NCBI GenBank assembly: GCA_021203065.1
Contig: JAJQBX010000018.1
Coordinates: 1-64,000, forward strand
Reading direction: 5' to 3'
DNA: 64,000 nucleotides
DNA from: Oscillospiraceae bacterium
Lineage (GTDB): Bacteria > Bacillota > Clostridia > Oscillospirales > Ruminococcaceae
A program made the position numbers and the translations under genes. The notes beneath the pieces are model-generated. The model made no database searches. It worked only from the letters and a program-made list of their open reading frames with translations, and had not been told where the DNA came from. Positions 8,580 to 17,789 of the stretch are shown here, piece after piece (positions within the stretch are counted from its first letter, which is position 1; every line of letters begins with the position of its first letter).

Positions 8580-9524
8580 CTATGAGGGGTTACTGTCGAG
8601 CTTTGCTCCTTTTCTGACCGGTCTGCCTCTTAAATAGTCGGAAACGCTCATCCGCTTTGAGCCCTCAGCCTGAATCTCTGTGAATCTGACTGCACCGCAG
8701 CCGCAGGAAACGGTGAAGTCCTGTTCATTTATTATCGTTCCCGGCTCTGAGTCTGATTTTTCTGTAGTCACAAGCTCGCTCCGGTATACTTTCAGGCGTT
8801 TGCCGTCAAGATAGCAGCATGCTCCGGGAGAATCGGACAAGCCTAAAATTTTGTGGTGGACTTCGGAGGCGGCTTTACTGAAATCAATTGCGCACATGTC
8901 CTTTGTGAGCATCGGGGCATAGGTTGCTTCGGCTTCGTTCTGCTTCACAGGCGTGATTTCGCCTGCAATAAGCCCATCTATTGTTCTGATGAGAAGCGAT
9001 GCGCCGACGTATGAAAGGCGGTCGTAGAGTTCACTGGCGGTTTCATTTTCTTTGACAGCTACTTTTTCGCTTAAGAGCATGTCGCCGGTGTCGAGACCCT
9101 CCGCCATCTGCATGGTGGTGATTCCGCCGAATTCGTCACCATTCAGAACCGTCCACTGGATGGGGGCAGCTCCACGGTATTTCGGGAGAAGAGAGCCGTG
9201 GACGTTGATACAGCCATACTTCGGAAGCTCTAAGATCTCCTTGGGAAGAATCTTTCCGTAAGCAGCGACAACTATCATGTCGGGACTCAGATCTTTCAGT
9301 ATCGGAAGATACACTTCGGTCTCTTTTTTGAGGGAATTCGGCTGATATACCGGGATATTATGCGAAAGGGCATACTCCTTGACCGGAGAGAATGCTATCT
9401 TATTTCCCCTGCCCTTTGGCTTATCGGTCTGGGTGAATACTGCCGGGATTTCGTGTCCGTTCTCAAGAAGTGCCTTGAAAGACGGGATTGCAAAGCTGGG
9501 AGTTCCCATGAAAACTATATTCAA
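8580..9524 (-). CDS. fmt: Methionyl-tRNA formyltransferase
   Basis: A 314-residue enzyme that formylates initiator Met-tRNA with 10-formyl-THF. It starts MNIVFMGTPSFAIPS and carries the formyl-THF signature HGSLLPKYRGAAPIQW near 109-124, with the catalytic Asn-His-Asp residues around it; the C-terminal tRNA-binding barrel follows. It lies just after def, the enzyme that removes the formyl group, a near-universal pair; seven bases part the genes. Confidence 0.97.
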   Translation of the reverse strand: MNIVFMGTPSFAIPSFKALLENGHEIPAVFTQTDKPKGRGNKIAFSPVKEYALSHNIPVYQPNSLKKETEVYLPILKDLSPDMIVVAAYGKILPKEILELPKYGCINVHGSLLPKYRGAAPIQWTVLNGDEFGGITTMQMAEGLDTGDMLLSEKVAVKENETASELYDRLSYVGASLLIRTIDGLIAGEITPVKQNEAEATYAPMLTKDMCAIDFSKAASEVHHKILGLSDSPGACCYLDGKRLKVYRSELVTTEKSDSEPGTIINEQDFTVSCGCGAVRFTEIQAEGSKRMSVSDYLRGRPVRKGAKLDSNPS

Positions 9525-9530
9525 GGTGTG

Positions 9531-9998
9531 TTATTCCTCCTCGGGCTCTTCGTAGACCTCTTCTATATTCTGAGGTAGTGTTACGCCGTCGAGATGGTCG
9601 AGCTCGTGGCAGACGCATCTTGCGAAAAGGTCGCTGACCTCTTTTTCATACCACTCGCCGTGGCGATCCTGAGCCTTGAATCTGACGATCTTAGGTCGTG
9701 TGACATAGCCGGCGATGTCGGGATACGACAAACACGCCTCGACTCCACGCTGGGTTTCTTCGGAGCGACAGGTTATCTCGGGGTTGACAAGTTCAAAAAG
9801 CCCTTCACCAGTATCTATGACAACTGCACGTCTTATTATGCCCACCTGAGGTGCGGCAAGTCCTACTCCCTCAGCTTTGTACATGGTATCTTTCATGTCG
9901 TCCAAAAGATCCCAAAGACGCTGGTCAAATTTTTCTACCGGCTTGCAGGTTTTTAAGAGTACCGGATCGCCGTCAATTACTATTTTCCTGAGTGCCAA
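9531..9998 (-). CDS. def: Peptide deformylase
   Basis: A 155-residue metalloenzyme that removes the N-formyl group from new proteins. The three motifs are GVGLAAPQ (44-51), EACLS (87-91, cysteine as metal ligand) and HELDH (131-135). Motif 2 has Ala where most deformylases have Gly (EGCLS), a variant still compatible with activity. Followed at once by fmt and preceded by priA. Confidence 0.96.
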   Translation of the reverse strand: MALRKIVIDGDPVLLKTCKPVEKFDQRLWDLLDDMKDTMYKAEGVGLAAPQVGIIRRAVVIDTGEGLFELVNPEITCRSEETQRGVEACLSYPDIAGYVTRPKIVRFKAQDRHGEWYEKEVSDLFARCVCHELDHLDGVTLPQNIEEVYEEPEEE

Positions 9999-10022
9999 GT
10001 GGCATTCCTCCTGTGAATGTAT

Positions 10023-12482
10023 TTAATTGCCGTTGATGTCGGCATAGACTTTTACGTTTGAAAAGCTTTTATTTTTGTATGTCTCCTTGAGAAGCTCCGC
10101 CATGTAGGCTCTGAAAGCGTTTGAAAGGCGGCACTTGATGGTGAGAGCATATTTATATTTTCCGCCGATTCTACCATATCCGGATTTTGCAGGTCCCAAA
10201 ACACGAAGAGGGAACTTCTTGTCGACAGTGCCAAGACTGAGGCGCATCATCGTGACGAATTCGTTTGCCGCTCTTAAAGCATCAGACTCTATCGTCGACG
10301 AGAAATTGACTGTGCAGATGTCGCAGAACGGAGGGCAGATGAGCTCTTTACGAAGCGATGCCTCCTGCTCATAGAAGCCCTTGTAATCCTGCTGTGATGC
10401 GAGCCTTATGATGTGGTGGTCGGGGAAAAAGGTCTGTATGTAGGCAACAGCTTCACTGTCTCCCCTACCTCCTCTGCCGCAGACTTGAGTAAGAAGCGAA
10501 AATGTTCTCTCGTAGCTTCGGTAATCTCCTGCGAAAAGGGAATTGTCAAGGGAAATTACACCGACGGTTGTGACGTTCGGAAAATCCAAGCCCTTGGCTA
10601 TCATCTGGGTGCCGAGCATTATGTCATACTTTCCCGATTCAAAATCCGAAAACTTCTCTTCGTAGGCGTATCTTGAATAGGTGGTGTCGGCGTCCATCCG
10701 AAGAATCCGGGCATCCGGGAAAGTGGCTGTAAGTTCCTCTTCGAGCCTTTGCGTTCCCAAGCCGGTGAGCCTTACCCTGTCGCCTCCGCATTCTGGGCAT
10801 TTGCCGGTGAATGAGGCGTAATAGCCGCAGTAGTGGCAGATGAGCTTACCGCTTGATTTATGGTATGTCAGCGGCACGAGACACTTTGGACACCTGACGG
10901 CAGATTTGCAGTCAAGGCAGGTGGCATGGGTGTTGAAGCCACGGCGGTTGAGAAGAAGAATTGTCTGCTTGCCCTTTTTCGTTTCCTCTGAGATTCTTCT
11001 CACCATATCGGTGCAGAAGATGCCGGGGTTTCCCTCCTCCGCTTCAAGTAGCATATCAGCGACAACTACCTGTGGGAGCTTTGAATCTCTGAAACGGTGA
11101 TTCAGTTCAAAAAGATGGTATCTTGAATTCTTTGCGTAGTAATAGCTTTCAAGTGACGGTGTGGCGGACGCCATGAGGAGAAGTGCGTTATGATTGCCGC
11201 ATCTTTTGATTGCGACGTCACGGGCGTGGTATCTCGGCGAAGAGTCGGATTTATAGCTGCTCTCGCCCTCTTCATCCATGATTATGAGCCCGATATTCGG
11301 CATCGGTGCGAAGACTGCGCTTCTTGTTCCTATGACTATCTTTGCGTCTCCACGTGAAATTCGCTTGAATTCGTCCATTCTCTGTCCCAACGACAGGCTT
11401 GAATGAACGACTGCAACAGTATCCCCGAAATAGGCGCAGAATTTCGAGACCATCTGCGGAGTCAGGGAGATTTCCGGGAGGAGAAGTATACAGCCTTTGC
11501 CGGATTTTATCGTTCTTTCAATGAGCTTTATAAAAACTGCTGTTTTGCCGCTTCCGGTGACTCCGTGGAGGAGCGCACCTGCCGGCTTTCCCTCATCAAC
11601 GAGCTTTGAAATGCCGTCATAGACTTCTCTTTGCTCATCTGAGAGGACTATATCATCAAGCGATAGCTTTCTTTCGGTTATGTTTTTCGGTGTGCGTAGC
11701 GATTCGTATCTGTACTCTTCGAGGATGCCCTTTTTCAGCATCGAGGTGACTATTGTCTGGGTGACGCTTAAAATGTAGCAGAGCTCTTTTAGGGATGCGG
11801 ATTCGTTTTCCTCAAGGAAATCGACCACAAGCTGTTGCTTCGGGGTGAACGATTTGCCATCGTTTCTTGTCATGTAGTCGGGAGAAAGCTTCACCATTCT
11901 GATTGTTTCGTCTCCCACACGGCGTTTGAACTCGTCTTCCTCCTCAAGGATGCCCTTGTCTAAAAGCGAGCCGACAAGAGAGACCTTTTCCTCGTTGCCC
12001 CAGTCGTCTAAAATCCGGTCGAACTCTTTCTGGGACTGTGCGCCCAGAAGTGCCTGATAGAGCTTATCTTCCTCATCGCTGAGGCTAACGTCCGGCTTAT
12101 GGTTTGCAAGGGTGTAGACGGTTTTCCGGATGACAGTGTAGCCAGCCGGGACTATCGTGCGATATGCCTCAAAATAGGTGCAGAAAGTGTGCTCCTTGAG
12201 CCAGAAAACCATGTCAAGAAGCTCGTCATTTATCAGCGGTTCACGGTCGATAAGGCTTATTATCGGCTTTATGACCGTTTCCTCGGTCAGTTCTTTCTCG
12301 TACACACGGGTTATAAGACCGATTCTTTTGGTGTTTGCCCTGCCAAATGGGACGAGGACACGCATGCCGGGGCGGACTGTCCCGAAAAGTATCTCGGGAT
12401 AGCGATAGGTATATTCATTGTCATAGCCGTAGACGGCGTTTGACAGGACTACCTTTGCCGCATGGACACTGGTGCCACTCAT
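10023..12482 (-). CDS. priA: Primosomal replication-restart helicase PriA
   Basis: An 819-residue DEAH-type helicase that reloads the replisome at stalled forks. Visible: the N-terminal DNA-binding region, Walker A GVTGSGKTA (about 306-314), Walker B IIMDEEGESSYKSD, and the inserted zinc region with eight cysteines in C-x2-C pairs (about 521-562), ending in LTGLGTQRLEEEL. Its start overlaps rpoZ by four bases. In Bacillus coaBC lies between rpoZ and priA; that gene is absent here. Confidence 0.96.
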   Translation of the reverse strand: MSGTSVHAAKVVLSNAVYGYDNEYTYRYPEILFGTVRPGMRVLVPFGRANTKRIGLITRVYEKELTEETVIKPIISLIDREPLINDELLDMVFWLKEHTFCTYFEAYRTIVPAGYTVIRKTVYTLANHKPDVSLSDEEDKLYQALLGAQSQKEFDRILDDWGNEEKVSLVGSLLDKGILEEEDEFKRRVGDETIRMVKLSPDYMTRNDGKSFTPKQQLVVDFLEENESASLKELCYILSVTQTIVTSMLKKGILEEYRYESLRTPKNITERKLSLDDIVLSDEQREVYDGISKLVDEGKPAGALLHGVTGSGKTAVFIKLIERTIKSGKGCILLLPEISLTPQMVSKFCAYFGDTVAVVHSSLSLGQRMDEFKRISRGDAKIVIGTRSAVFAPMPNIGLIIMDEEGESSYKSDSSPRYHARDVAIKRCGNHNALLLMASATPSLESYYYAKNSRYHLFELNHRFRDSKLPQVVVADMLLEAEEGNPGIFCTDMVRRISEETKKGKQTILLLNRRGFNTHATCLDCKSAVRCPKCLVPLTYHKSSGKLICHYCGYYASFTGKCPECGGDRVRLTGLGTQRLEEELTATFPDARILRMDADTTYSRYAYEEKFSDFESGKYDIMLGTQMIAKGLDFPNVTTVGVISLDNSLFAGDYRSYERTFSLLTQVCGRGGRGDSEAVAYIQTFFPDHHIIRLASQQDYKGFYEQEASLRKELICPPFCDICTVNFSSTIESDALRAANEFVTMMRLSLGTVDKKFPLRVLGPAKSGYGRIGGKYKYALTIKCRLSNAFRAYMAELLKETYKNKSFSNVKVYADINGN

Positions 12483-12697
12483 CTCTTGAGGCTTTTCTTG
12501 AGGGACGGATCTTCTATAAGTCTGTACTCGCCGTTTGCGAACTGGTCGACGGCGGTCTTGACCGGCTTTACGTCGATTACCTCCTTGTTCTCATAGGCGT
12601 TGTCAAGAATCTCTCTTGCACGCTTTGCAACTGCTATGACGAGGGAATAAACGCTCTCGCCGCTCTTCAAAATCTGTGAACTTGACGGTCTTAACAT
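12479..12697 (-). CDS. rpoZ: RNA polymerase omega subunit
   Basis: A 72-residue protein with the omega core: YSLVIAVAKRAREI followed by KPVKTAVDQFANGEYRLIED. Omega assists folding of the beta-prime subunit. The place between gmk and priA is the usual one. AAGGAGTATTATCAAA precedes the ATG; the start overlaps the gmk stop by seven bases and the stop overlaps priA by four. Confidence 0.93.
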   Translation of the reverse strand: MLRPSSSQILKSGESVYSLVIAVAKRAREILDNAYENKEVIDVKPVKTAVDQFANGEYRLIEDPSLKKSLKR

Positions 12698-13299
12698 TTT
12701 GATAATACTCCTTTTATAAGGTCTTGGTTTATTCTTGTAAGATTTTTGGAAGCTGTCATTATGCCATATAGGGTGTCGACTGCCTCCGAAACATCATCGT
12801 TTACGAATACATAATCGTAGTTTTCTGCAAGAGCTATTTCCCGGACTGCCTCTTTAACTCTGCCGTCTATTACCTCTTCGGTCTCTGAATTGCGGTTTTT
12901 AAGGCGGGCTCTGAGCTCTTCAACAGACGGCGGAAGCATGAATATCATCACCGCTTCTGGATAAGACTCCTTCACCATCATTGCGCCCTTGGTTTCTATC
13001 TCCAAGATGACATCTATGCCATTGTCGAGGCACTCGAAAACCTTTTCTTTCGGAGTGCCATAGGAATTGCCGCAGAAAACTGCATGCTCGAGCATTCCTC
13101 CGGTTTCGACAAGCTCGTCAAAACGCTCCTTTGAGACGAAATAGTAGTGAACGCCGTCTATCTCGCCATCTCTCGGTGCACGGGTTGTGGCGGAGACGGA
13201 ATACTTTAGCTTCGGCATGCGCTTTCTTATCTCGGTAAGTACTGTTCCCTTGCCGCAACCGGACGGTGCGGAAAAGACGTATAAAACACCTTTAGTCAT
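12691..13299 (-). CDS. gmk: Guanylate kinase
   Basis: A 202-residue GMP kinase (GMP + ATP to GDP + ADP). The P-loop SAPSGCGKGT is at about 9-18, the GMP-binding region SATTRAPRDGEIDGVHY at about 37-53, and the lid segment R-x-K-N-R near 135. Located between remA and rpoZ, the standard Firmicutes order; start overlaps the end of remA by eight bases. Confidence 0.97.
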   Translation of the reverse strand: MTKGVLYVFSAPSGCGKGTVLTEIRKRMPKLKYSVSATTRAPRDGEIDGVHYYFVSKERFDELVETGGMLEHAVFCGNSYGTPKEKVFECLDNGIDVILEIETKGAMMVKESYPEAVMIFMLPPSVEELRARLKNRNSETEEVIDGRVKEAVREIALAENYDYVFVNDDVSEAVDTLYGIMTASKNLTRINQDLIKGVLSKC

Positions 13300-13537
13300 T
13301 TCTTTCCCCTTTTTCTGCCCCTAAAATATACTCAGCTGTTCTTGAAGAGAGTATGACGTGGTCACTTACGGTGATTATTACCGACTTGTTTTTCTTTCCA
13401 AAGGTGCAGTCGATGAGCGAACCACGGTCTCTGGCTTCTTGGATGATTCTCTTTATCGGGGAGGTGTCAGGAGACGTCACCGCTACTATCTTGTCAGTCG
13501 AGACGTAGCAGGAATATCCGATGTCAACTACATTCAT
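13292..13537 (-). CDS. remA: RemA family regulator (DUF370)
   Basis: An 81-residue protein with the DUF370 pattern: MNVVDIGYSCYVSTDKIVAV, then P-I-K-R-I-I-x2-A and G-K-K-N-K-S-V-I-I. In Bacillus RemA is a DNA-binding activator of biofilm matrix genes; in Clostridia its targets are mostly unknown and the place before gmk is conserved. AGGAGAG lies before the ATG. Confidence 0.92.
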   Translation of the reverse strand: MNVVDIGYSCYVSTDKIVAVTSPDTSPIKRIIQEARDRGSLIDCTFGKKNKSVIITVSDHVILSSRTAEYILGAEKGERND

Positions 13538-13549
13538 GCTAATTCTCTC

Positions 13550-14428
13550 CTATTCAATATTCTGAATCTGCTCTCTTATCTTCTCAACCATACTCTTGAG
13601 GTCGACAACTATTTTGGTTATTGCAAGGTCTGAGCACTTCGAGCCGGTTGTGTTTATCTCACGGTTTATTTCCTGAACGAGGAAGTCGAGCTTCTTGCCG
13701 ATGGGTTCATTCTGCTGAAGTAGCTCCCTGAAAGCAGCAATGTGGCTGTGAAGCCTTACTGTCTCTTCGTCGACTGCCGTTTTATCTGCGAAGATTGCTG
13801 TTTCTGTCAGAATTCTTGCTTCGTCGATGTTCTTGCCGTCCAAAAGATCCTGCAGCTTTGCGTATAGTCTCTTCTGGTACTCCTCGGTGACGGTCGGAGA
13901 ACGCTTTTCTATCTCGAAGATCATCGACTCAATCTGATCAAGCTTTGTGAGAATATCGGATTTGAGGCGTTCGCCCTCGGCTTTTCTCATGGATATAAAA
14001 CCGGCTAACGCCTCTGACGCAACTTCCGAAACCTCCTGCCATATCTCAGCTTCATCCGCTTCCTGCTTGGTAACTGCAAATATGTCGGGAATCCGGAAAA
14101 GCTGGGACAAAGTCAGGTCGTCACGGAGCTCAAGCTCAGCTCCCGCTTCACGGAGTGCGGTGATATAGTTTCTTGCGAGTTCAGTATTTACGTTGACGCT
14201 CACGTCTGAACCGTCGGTTGTGACTATCGTAATATAGGTCTCAACCTTGCCACGGTTGATTTCGGTGGCGTAAAGGGCTTTCAGCTTGTCCTCGATGAAA
14301 GCGTACTGGCGGGGATACTTCGCCGAAAATTCGAAGAATCTGTGATTGACGGCTCTTAGCTCTACGGTTATCTCTCTTGAGCCAAAGGTCTTCTTGGCTC
14401 GTCCATAGCCGGTCATGCTTCTCGGCAT
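13550..14428 (-). CDS. yicC: YicC family endoribonuclease-like protein
   Basis: A 292-residue protein with the family's hallmark start MPRSMTGYGRAKK, the segment ELRAVNHRFFEFS and the C-terminal DFLVQEINREINTTGSKC. YicC proteins of E. coli and Bacillus act as endoribonucleases. The start at 14428 is chosen because AGAGGT lies seven bases upstream and the family begins at MTGYGR; an ATG 13 codons upstream has no ribosome site. First gene of the long operon. Confidence 0.94.
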   Translation of the reverse strand: MPRSMTGYGRAKKTFGSREITVELRAVNHRFFEFSAKYPRQYAFIEDKLKALYATEINRGKVETYITIVTTDGSDVSVNVNTELARNYITALREAGAELELRDDLTLSQLFRIPDIFAVTKQEADEAEIWQEVSEVASEALAGFISMRKAEGERLKSDILTKLDQIESMIFEIEKRSPTVTEEYQKRLYAKLQDLLDGKNIDEARILTETAIFADKTAVDEETVRLHSHIAAFRELLQQNEPIGKKLDFLVQEINREINTTGSKCSDLAITKIVVDLKSMVEKIREQIQNIE

Positions 14429-14490
14429 TATGGTTACCTCTTTTCGTTTATTATACAGTAGGCACACTGCGCTACATTACTATCTATGAT

Positions 14491-14519
14491 ATTATAGCAC
14501 CTTTTCCCGTTTAGCGCAA
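14491..14519 (-). promoter_or_regulatory. Promoter of the yicC-to-spoVM operon
   Basis: TTGCGC (14514-14519), 17-bp spacer and a perfect TATAAT (14491-14496). No other promoter of this quality was seen between here and 913, so it probably drives some 13 kb. Confidence 0.8.
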
Positions 14520-14560
14520 GGTCTTTGAGGGCGAAAATCTATTACAGTTTGGAAACATAG

Positions 14561-14589
14561 TTGAAATCTCGGGGATTTTATGATACAAT
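14561..14589 (+). promoter_or_regulatory. Promoter of the HD-domain gene
   Basis: TTGAAA (14561-14566), 17-bp spacer and TACAAT (14584-14589). Divergent from the yicC promoter, 41 bp apart at their -35 boxes. It also rules out translation from the ATG at 14580, which lies within the -10 region. Confidence 0.75.
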
Positions 14590-14621
14590 TGAGGCAAGAA
14601 AACTGCAGGAGGGAAACCAAA

Positions 14622-15236
14622 GTGACTTTGGATGCACAGGAATATAAAAACAGGTTCATAGAAATTTATACAACCAACATCAGGCGTGAGGGCTCAGACA
14701 AGCTCCTTGAATATCTGCAGTCAAGAAACTGCGACTTCTTCACTGCTCCGGCTTCGACGAAGTTTCACAACTCCTTTGAGGGCGGGCTTTGCGAGCACTC
14801 TATCAACGTTTATCAGTGCCTGAAATCCTATCTTGAGACGGACAGAGCGAAAAACGAGTTCGGGCTTTCGTTTTCGGATGAGTCGATCGCTATCGTTGCC
14901 CTTTTGCACGACGTCTGCAAAACGAATACATACGTTGTGAGCACACGAAACGTCAAGAACGACAAGACCGGAATGTGGGAAAAAGTGCCCTATTACGACT
15001 ACAATGACACTCTACCCTATGGTCACGGCGAGAAGTCGGTTTACATTGTCTCGGGATTTATGAAGCTCACCCGGGACGAAGCTATGGCTATAAGATGGCA
15101 TATGGGGTTCTCGATGGGAGAGGACACGAGGCTTGTCGGAAATGCTTTAAGAGAATATCCCTTGGCTCAGGCTTTAAATATTGCGGACGCTGAGGCGACG
15201 AACTTTATCGAGGAAAGACGGAATAAGTCGAGATAA
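14622..15236 (+). CDS. HD-domain phosphohydrolase
   Basis: A 204-residue protein with HD-superfamily metal ligands: H in FHNSFEGGLCEHS (about 49-61), HDVCK near 96 and a later H in IRWHMGF. HD proteins are metal-dependent phosphohydrolases of nucleotides or RNA; the C-terminal domain of YhaM exonuclease is of this type. Substrate here is unknown. The GTG at 14622 is preferred over an upstream ATG because AGGAGG lies nine bases before it. Monocistronic, with its own promoter and terminator. Confidence 0.88.
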   Translation: MTLDAQEYKNRFIEIYTTNIRREGSDKLLEYLQSRNCDFFTAPASTKFHNSFEGGLCEHSINVYQCLKSYLETDRAKNEFGLSFSDESIAIVALLHDVCKTNTYVVSTRNVKNDKTGMWEKVPYYDYNDTLPYGHGEKSVYIVSGFMKLTRDEAMAIRWHMGFSMGEDTRLVGNALREYPLAQALNIADAEATNFIEERRNKSR

Positions 15237-15241
15237 AAATA

Positions 15242-15264
15242 AGCGGAGTGGGGTTCACTCCGCT
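15242..15264. terminator. Bidirectional terminator between HD gene and degV
   Basis: A perfect 9-bp stem AGCGGAGTG/CACTCCGCT with a 5-base loop. T-rich on both sides (TATTATTT on plus, TATTTTTAT on minus), so it can end both convergent transcripts. Confidence 0.8.
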
Positions 15265-15275
15265 ATTATTTGCAA

Positions 15276-16157
15276 TTATCTGTCGCCCCAGTTGACTACT
15301 GTGGTCATCCCGGGACCGACGTGGGCACCGATTACCGGTCCTATGTCGGTTATTCTTATATCGGAATTCGGGTAGAGCTGCTTGAGCTCATCACGGATTT
15401 CCTCTGCGGCGGCTAAATTGTCGGCATGTCCGACATAGATGAATGTTCCGAGCTCCGGACGAATCGAATTTTTGACATGATCGATGAGGGCGGCTGTCGC
15501 CTGCTTTCTTCCACGGGGCTTGGCTATTGTCTCAAGCTTGCCCTCGTCGTCGACTGTGAGAAGAGGCTTGACCTGCAGGACTGTGCCCATTGCGGCGGTT
15601 GCTCCGGAAACTCTTCCACCACGCTTGAGGTGCTCAAAAGTGTCAACTGTGAACCAGTGGCAGACGTGGAGCTTGTGCTCCTCTATCCAGTTAAGAAGCT
15701 CGTCCATACTGAGTCCGGCTCTCATCTCTCTTACTGCTTCATAAAGGAGGAAGCCCTGTCCCAAGGAGGCATCGAACGGGTCGACTATCTCGATTCTTCT
15801 GTCCGGGTACTGCTCCATAAGATTTCTGGCGGCGACTCTTGACGAATTCAGGGTCTGCGAAAGACCGGACGTCAGACCTATGTAGATGATGTCGTTGCCA
15901 GCTTTGAGCTCCGGCTCGAAATATTCTTCATACACTTCGGGATTTATCTGGGATGTGGATGCGAAAAGACCGGAACGAAGCTTCTGGTAGAACTCCTCTA
16001 CTGTTATTGTGCCGTCGTCCCCGTAGCTATAGACATAGCCCTCGTCGCCGACGGTGATATTCATAGGGACAAATGTGACCTCGGATAAATCCGCAAGCAT
16101 TTCCTTATCTATATCGCTGGTGACGTCTGAAAACATCTTGTAATTCTGTGTAGGCAT
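15276..16157 (-). CDS. DegV family fatty-acid-binding protein
   Basis: A 293-residue protein of the DegV/FakB family. N-terminal domain with the pattern SDVTSDI and a later F-A-S-T-S-Q-I-N-P segment (about 65-73); C-terminal H-A-D-N and V-I-G-A-H-V-G-P-G near 277-285, both typical lipid-pocket motifs. FakB proteins present fatty acids to the FakA kinase; no fakA lies in this window. GGAGG five bases before the ATG; monocistronic. Confidence 0.92.
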   Translation of the reverse strand: MPTQNYKMFSDVTSDIDKEMLADLSEVTFVPMNITVGDEGYVYSYGDDGTITVEEFYQKLRSGLFASTSQINPEVYEEYFEPELKAGNDIIYIGLTSGLSQTLNSSRVAARNLMEQYPDRRIEIVDPFDASLGQGFLLYEAVREMRAGLSMDELLNWIEEHKLHVCHWFTVDTFEHLKRGGRVSGATAAMGTVLQVKPLLTVDDEGKLETIAKPRGRKQATAALIDHVKNSIRPELGTFIYVGHADNLAAAEEIRDELKQLYPNSDIRITDIGPVIGAHVGPGMTTVVNWGDR

Positions 16158-16193
16158 ATTTTCCTCCTTGAGATTTCGATTACTTTACATTCA

Positions 16194-16222
16194 ATTATAC
16201 ACGCTTGTTGCAAAAAAAGCAA
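16194..16222 (-). promoter_or_regulatory. degV promoter
   Basis: TTGCTT (16217-16222), 17-bp spacer and TATAAT (16194-16199), 37 bp before the start codon. Confidence 0.75.
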
Positions 16223-16256
16223 TAGCAGTTGTCGGACAGTTTTCCCGATTTGTGTT

Positions 16257-16292
16257 TAAAAGCCGACCATGTTTGCACACGATCGGCTTTTT
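16257..16292 (-). terminator. Terminator after asnS
   Basis: On the minus strand AAAGCCGATC pairs with GGTCGGCTTT around a 12-base loop, starting within five bases of the asnS stop codon. The following sequence is TTTTAAAC, so the T-run is short. Confidence 0.7.
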
Positions 16293-16295
16293 GTA

Positions 16296-17687
16296 TCAGA
16301 ATTTGAGGCTCTTCGGGGTTCTTGCATAGGGAATTACGTCACGGATGTTGGCGACACCGGTGATGTACATGAGGATTCTTTCAAGACCCAAGCCAAAGCC
16401 GGAGTGAACCACTCCACCATACTTACGAAGATCCAGATACCACTCAAGGCTGCTTCTGTCCATATGCATGTCCTCCATCTTTTTAACGAGGACGTCATAG
16501 TTCTCCTCACGCTGAGAGCCGCCCATCAGCTCGCCCACTCCGGGTGCGAGGAGATCGCATGCGGCAACCGTCTTTCCATCGGGATTAAGCTTCATATAGA
16601 ACGCCTTGATGTCCTTCGGGAAATCTATCAGGAATACAGGTCCCTTGGCGACATGATCGCAGATATAGACCTCATGCTCCTTGAAGAAGTCCATTCCCCA
16701 CTCTACCGGGTTCTCAAACTTGACGTCGGCATGCTGGAGGTAGTCAACAGCCTCAGTATAGGTGATGACCTTGAAGTCGGAGTTCATTACGTGCTCGAGC
16801 TTATCTATAAGGTCGTGCTTTTCGGAAACGAAGTCGTTCAAGAACTTCATCTCGTCGGGGGCACTCTCCAAAACATCTTTTATAATATACTTGATGAGTG
16901 CTTCCATGACTGCCATGTCGCCCTTGAGGTCGCAGAATGCCATCTCAGGCTCTATCATCCAGAATTCGTTGAGGTGATAGGGGGTGTTGGAGTTTTCGGC
17001 ACGGAATGTAGGACCAAACGTATAGACCTTGCCAAGAGCCAGTGCGAACGGCTCGACATGGAGCTGACCGGAAACGGTGAGGCAGGCATGCTTGCCGAAG
17101 AAATCGTTCTGATAGTCGCCGTCTTCACGGGTTGTGACGGTGAATGTCTCGCCTGCGCCCTCGGCGTCATTGCCGGTGATAAGCGGCGTGTGGATATAGC
17201 TGAAGCCGTTCTCACGGAAGAACTGATGAATCGACTGAGAAACGATTGAGCGGATCTTGAATACCGCCATAAATGTATTGGTTCTCGGTCTTAAGTGCGG
17301 GATTTCTCTCAAAAATTCAAGGGAATGACGCTTTTTCTGCAAGGGATAGCTGGCGTCGCATCCGCCAAGAAGTGTAATCTCGCTGGCATTTATCTCAAAA
17401 GGCTGCTTAGCCTCGGGAGTATGGATAAGCTTGCCGGTGACGCTTACTGCGCACCCGGTCAGAAGCTTTGAAATTTCAGCATAATTCGAAAGCTTTTCAG
17501 CCTCATAGACAACCTGACAGTTTGAGAAGCATGAGCCGTCATTAAGAGAGATGAAGCCGATGTTGTTATTTGAGCGGTTAGTCCTCATCCAGCCCTCGAC
17601 GGTAACAGTAGCCCCATCAGCGGCATTCTCGTCAGGCAGAAGCCCTTTCACGCTCTTATATATCTCGTCAATCAGAAGTTTTGGCAT
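16296..17687 (-). CDS. asnS: Asparaginyl-tRNA synthetase
   Basis: A 463-residue class II synthetase that charges tRNA-Asn. N-terminal OB-fold anticodon domain (about 20-120, with VTVEGWMRTNRSNNNIGF), class II core with motif 2 region FGPTFRAENSNTPYHLNEFW and motif 3 GFGLGLERILMY near the C-terminus. Length equals the long E. coli-type AsnRS rather than the 430-residue Bacillus one. The start at 17687 follows AAGGGGA; an ATG seven codons upstream lies before this site. No T-box leader precedes it. Confidence 0.96.
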   Translation of the reverse strand: MPKLLIDEIYKSVKGLLPDENAADGATVTVEGWMRTNRSNNNIGFISLNDGSCFSNCQVVYEAEKLSNYAEISKLLTGCAVSVTGKLIHTPEAKQPFEINASEITLLGGCDASYPLQKKRHSLEFLREIPHLRPRTNTFMAVFKIRSIVSQSIHQFFRENGFSYIHTPLITGNDAEGAGETFTVTTREDGDYQNDFFGKHACLTVSGQLHVEPFALALGKVYTFGPTFRAENSNTPYHLNEFWMIEPEMAFCDLKGDMAVMEALIKYIIKDVLESAPDEMKFLNDFVSEKHDLIDKLEHVMNSDFKVITYTEAVDYLQHADVKFENPVEWGMDFFKEHEVYICDHVAKGPVFLIDFPKDIKAFYMKLNPDGKTVAACDLLAPGVGELMGGSQREENYDVLVKKMEDMHMDRSSLEWYLDLRKYGGVVHSGFGLGLERILMYITGVANIRDVIPYARTPKSLKF

Positions 17688-17722
17688 AGCATATGTCCCC
17701 TTTAACATTATTTGCTCTGTTT

Positions 17723-17751
17723 ATCTTATACCTTTCGGGGGTGTTTGTCAA
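17723..17751 (-). promoter_or_regulatory. asnS promoter
   Basis: TTGACA (17746-17751), 17-bp spacer and TAAGAT (17723-17728) on the minus strand. Confidence 0.65.
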
Positions 17752-17789
17752 GGGTTCATAAAGAAAAAGGCTGTGCCTTCTCTGTCGTC

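Noticed and set aside
16158-16260. T-box or other tRNA-sensing leader near asnS and leuS
   Set aside because: No TGGNACC-type antiterminator sequence and no long leader is present at either gene.
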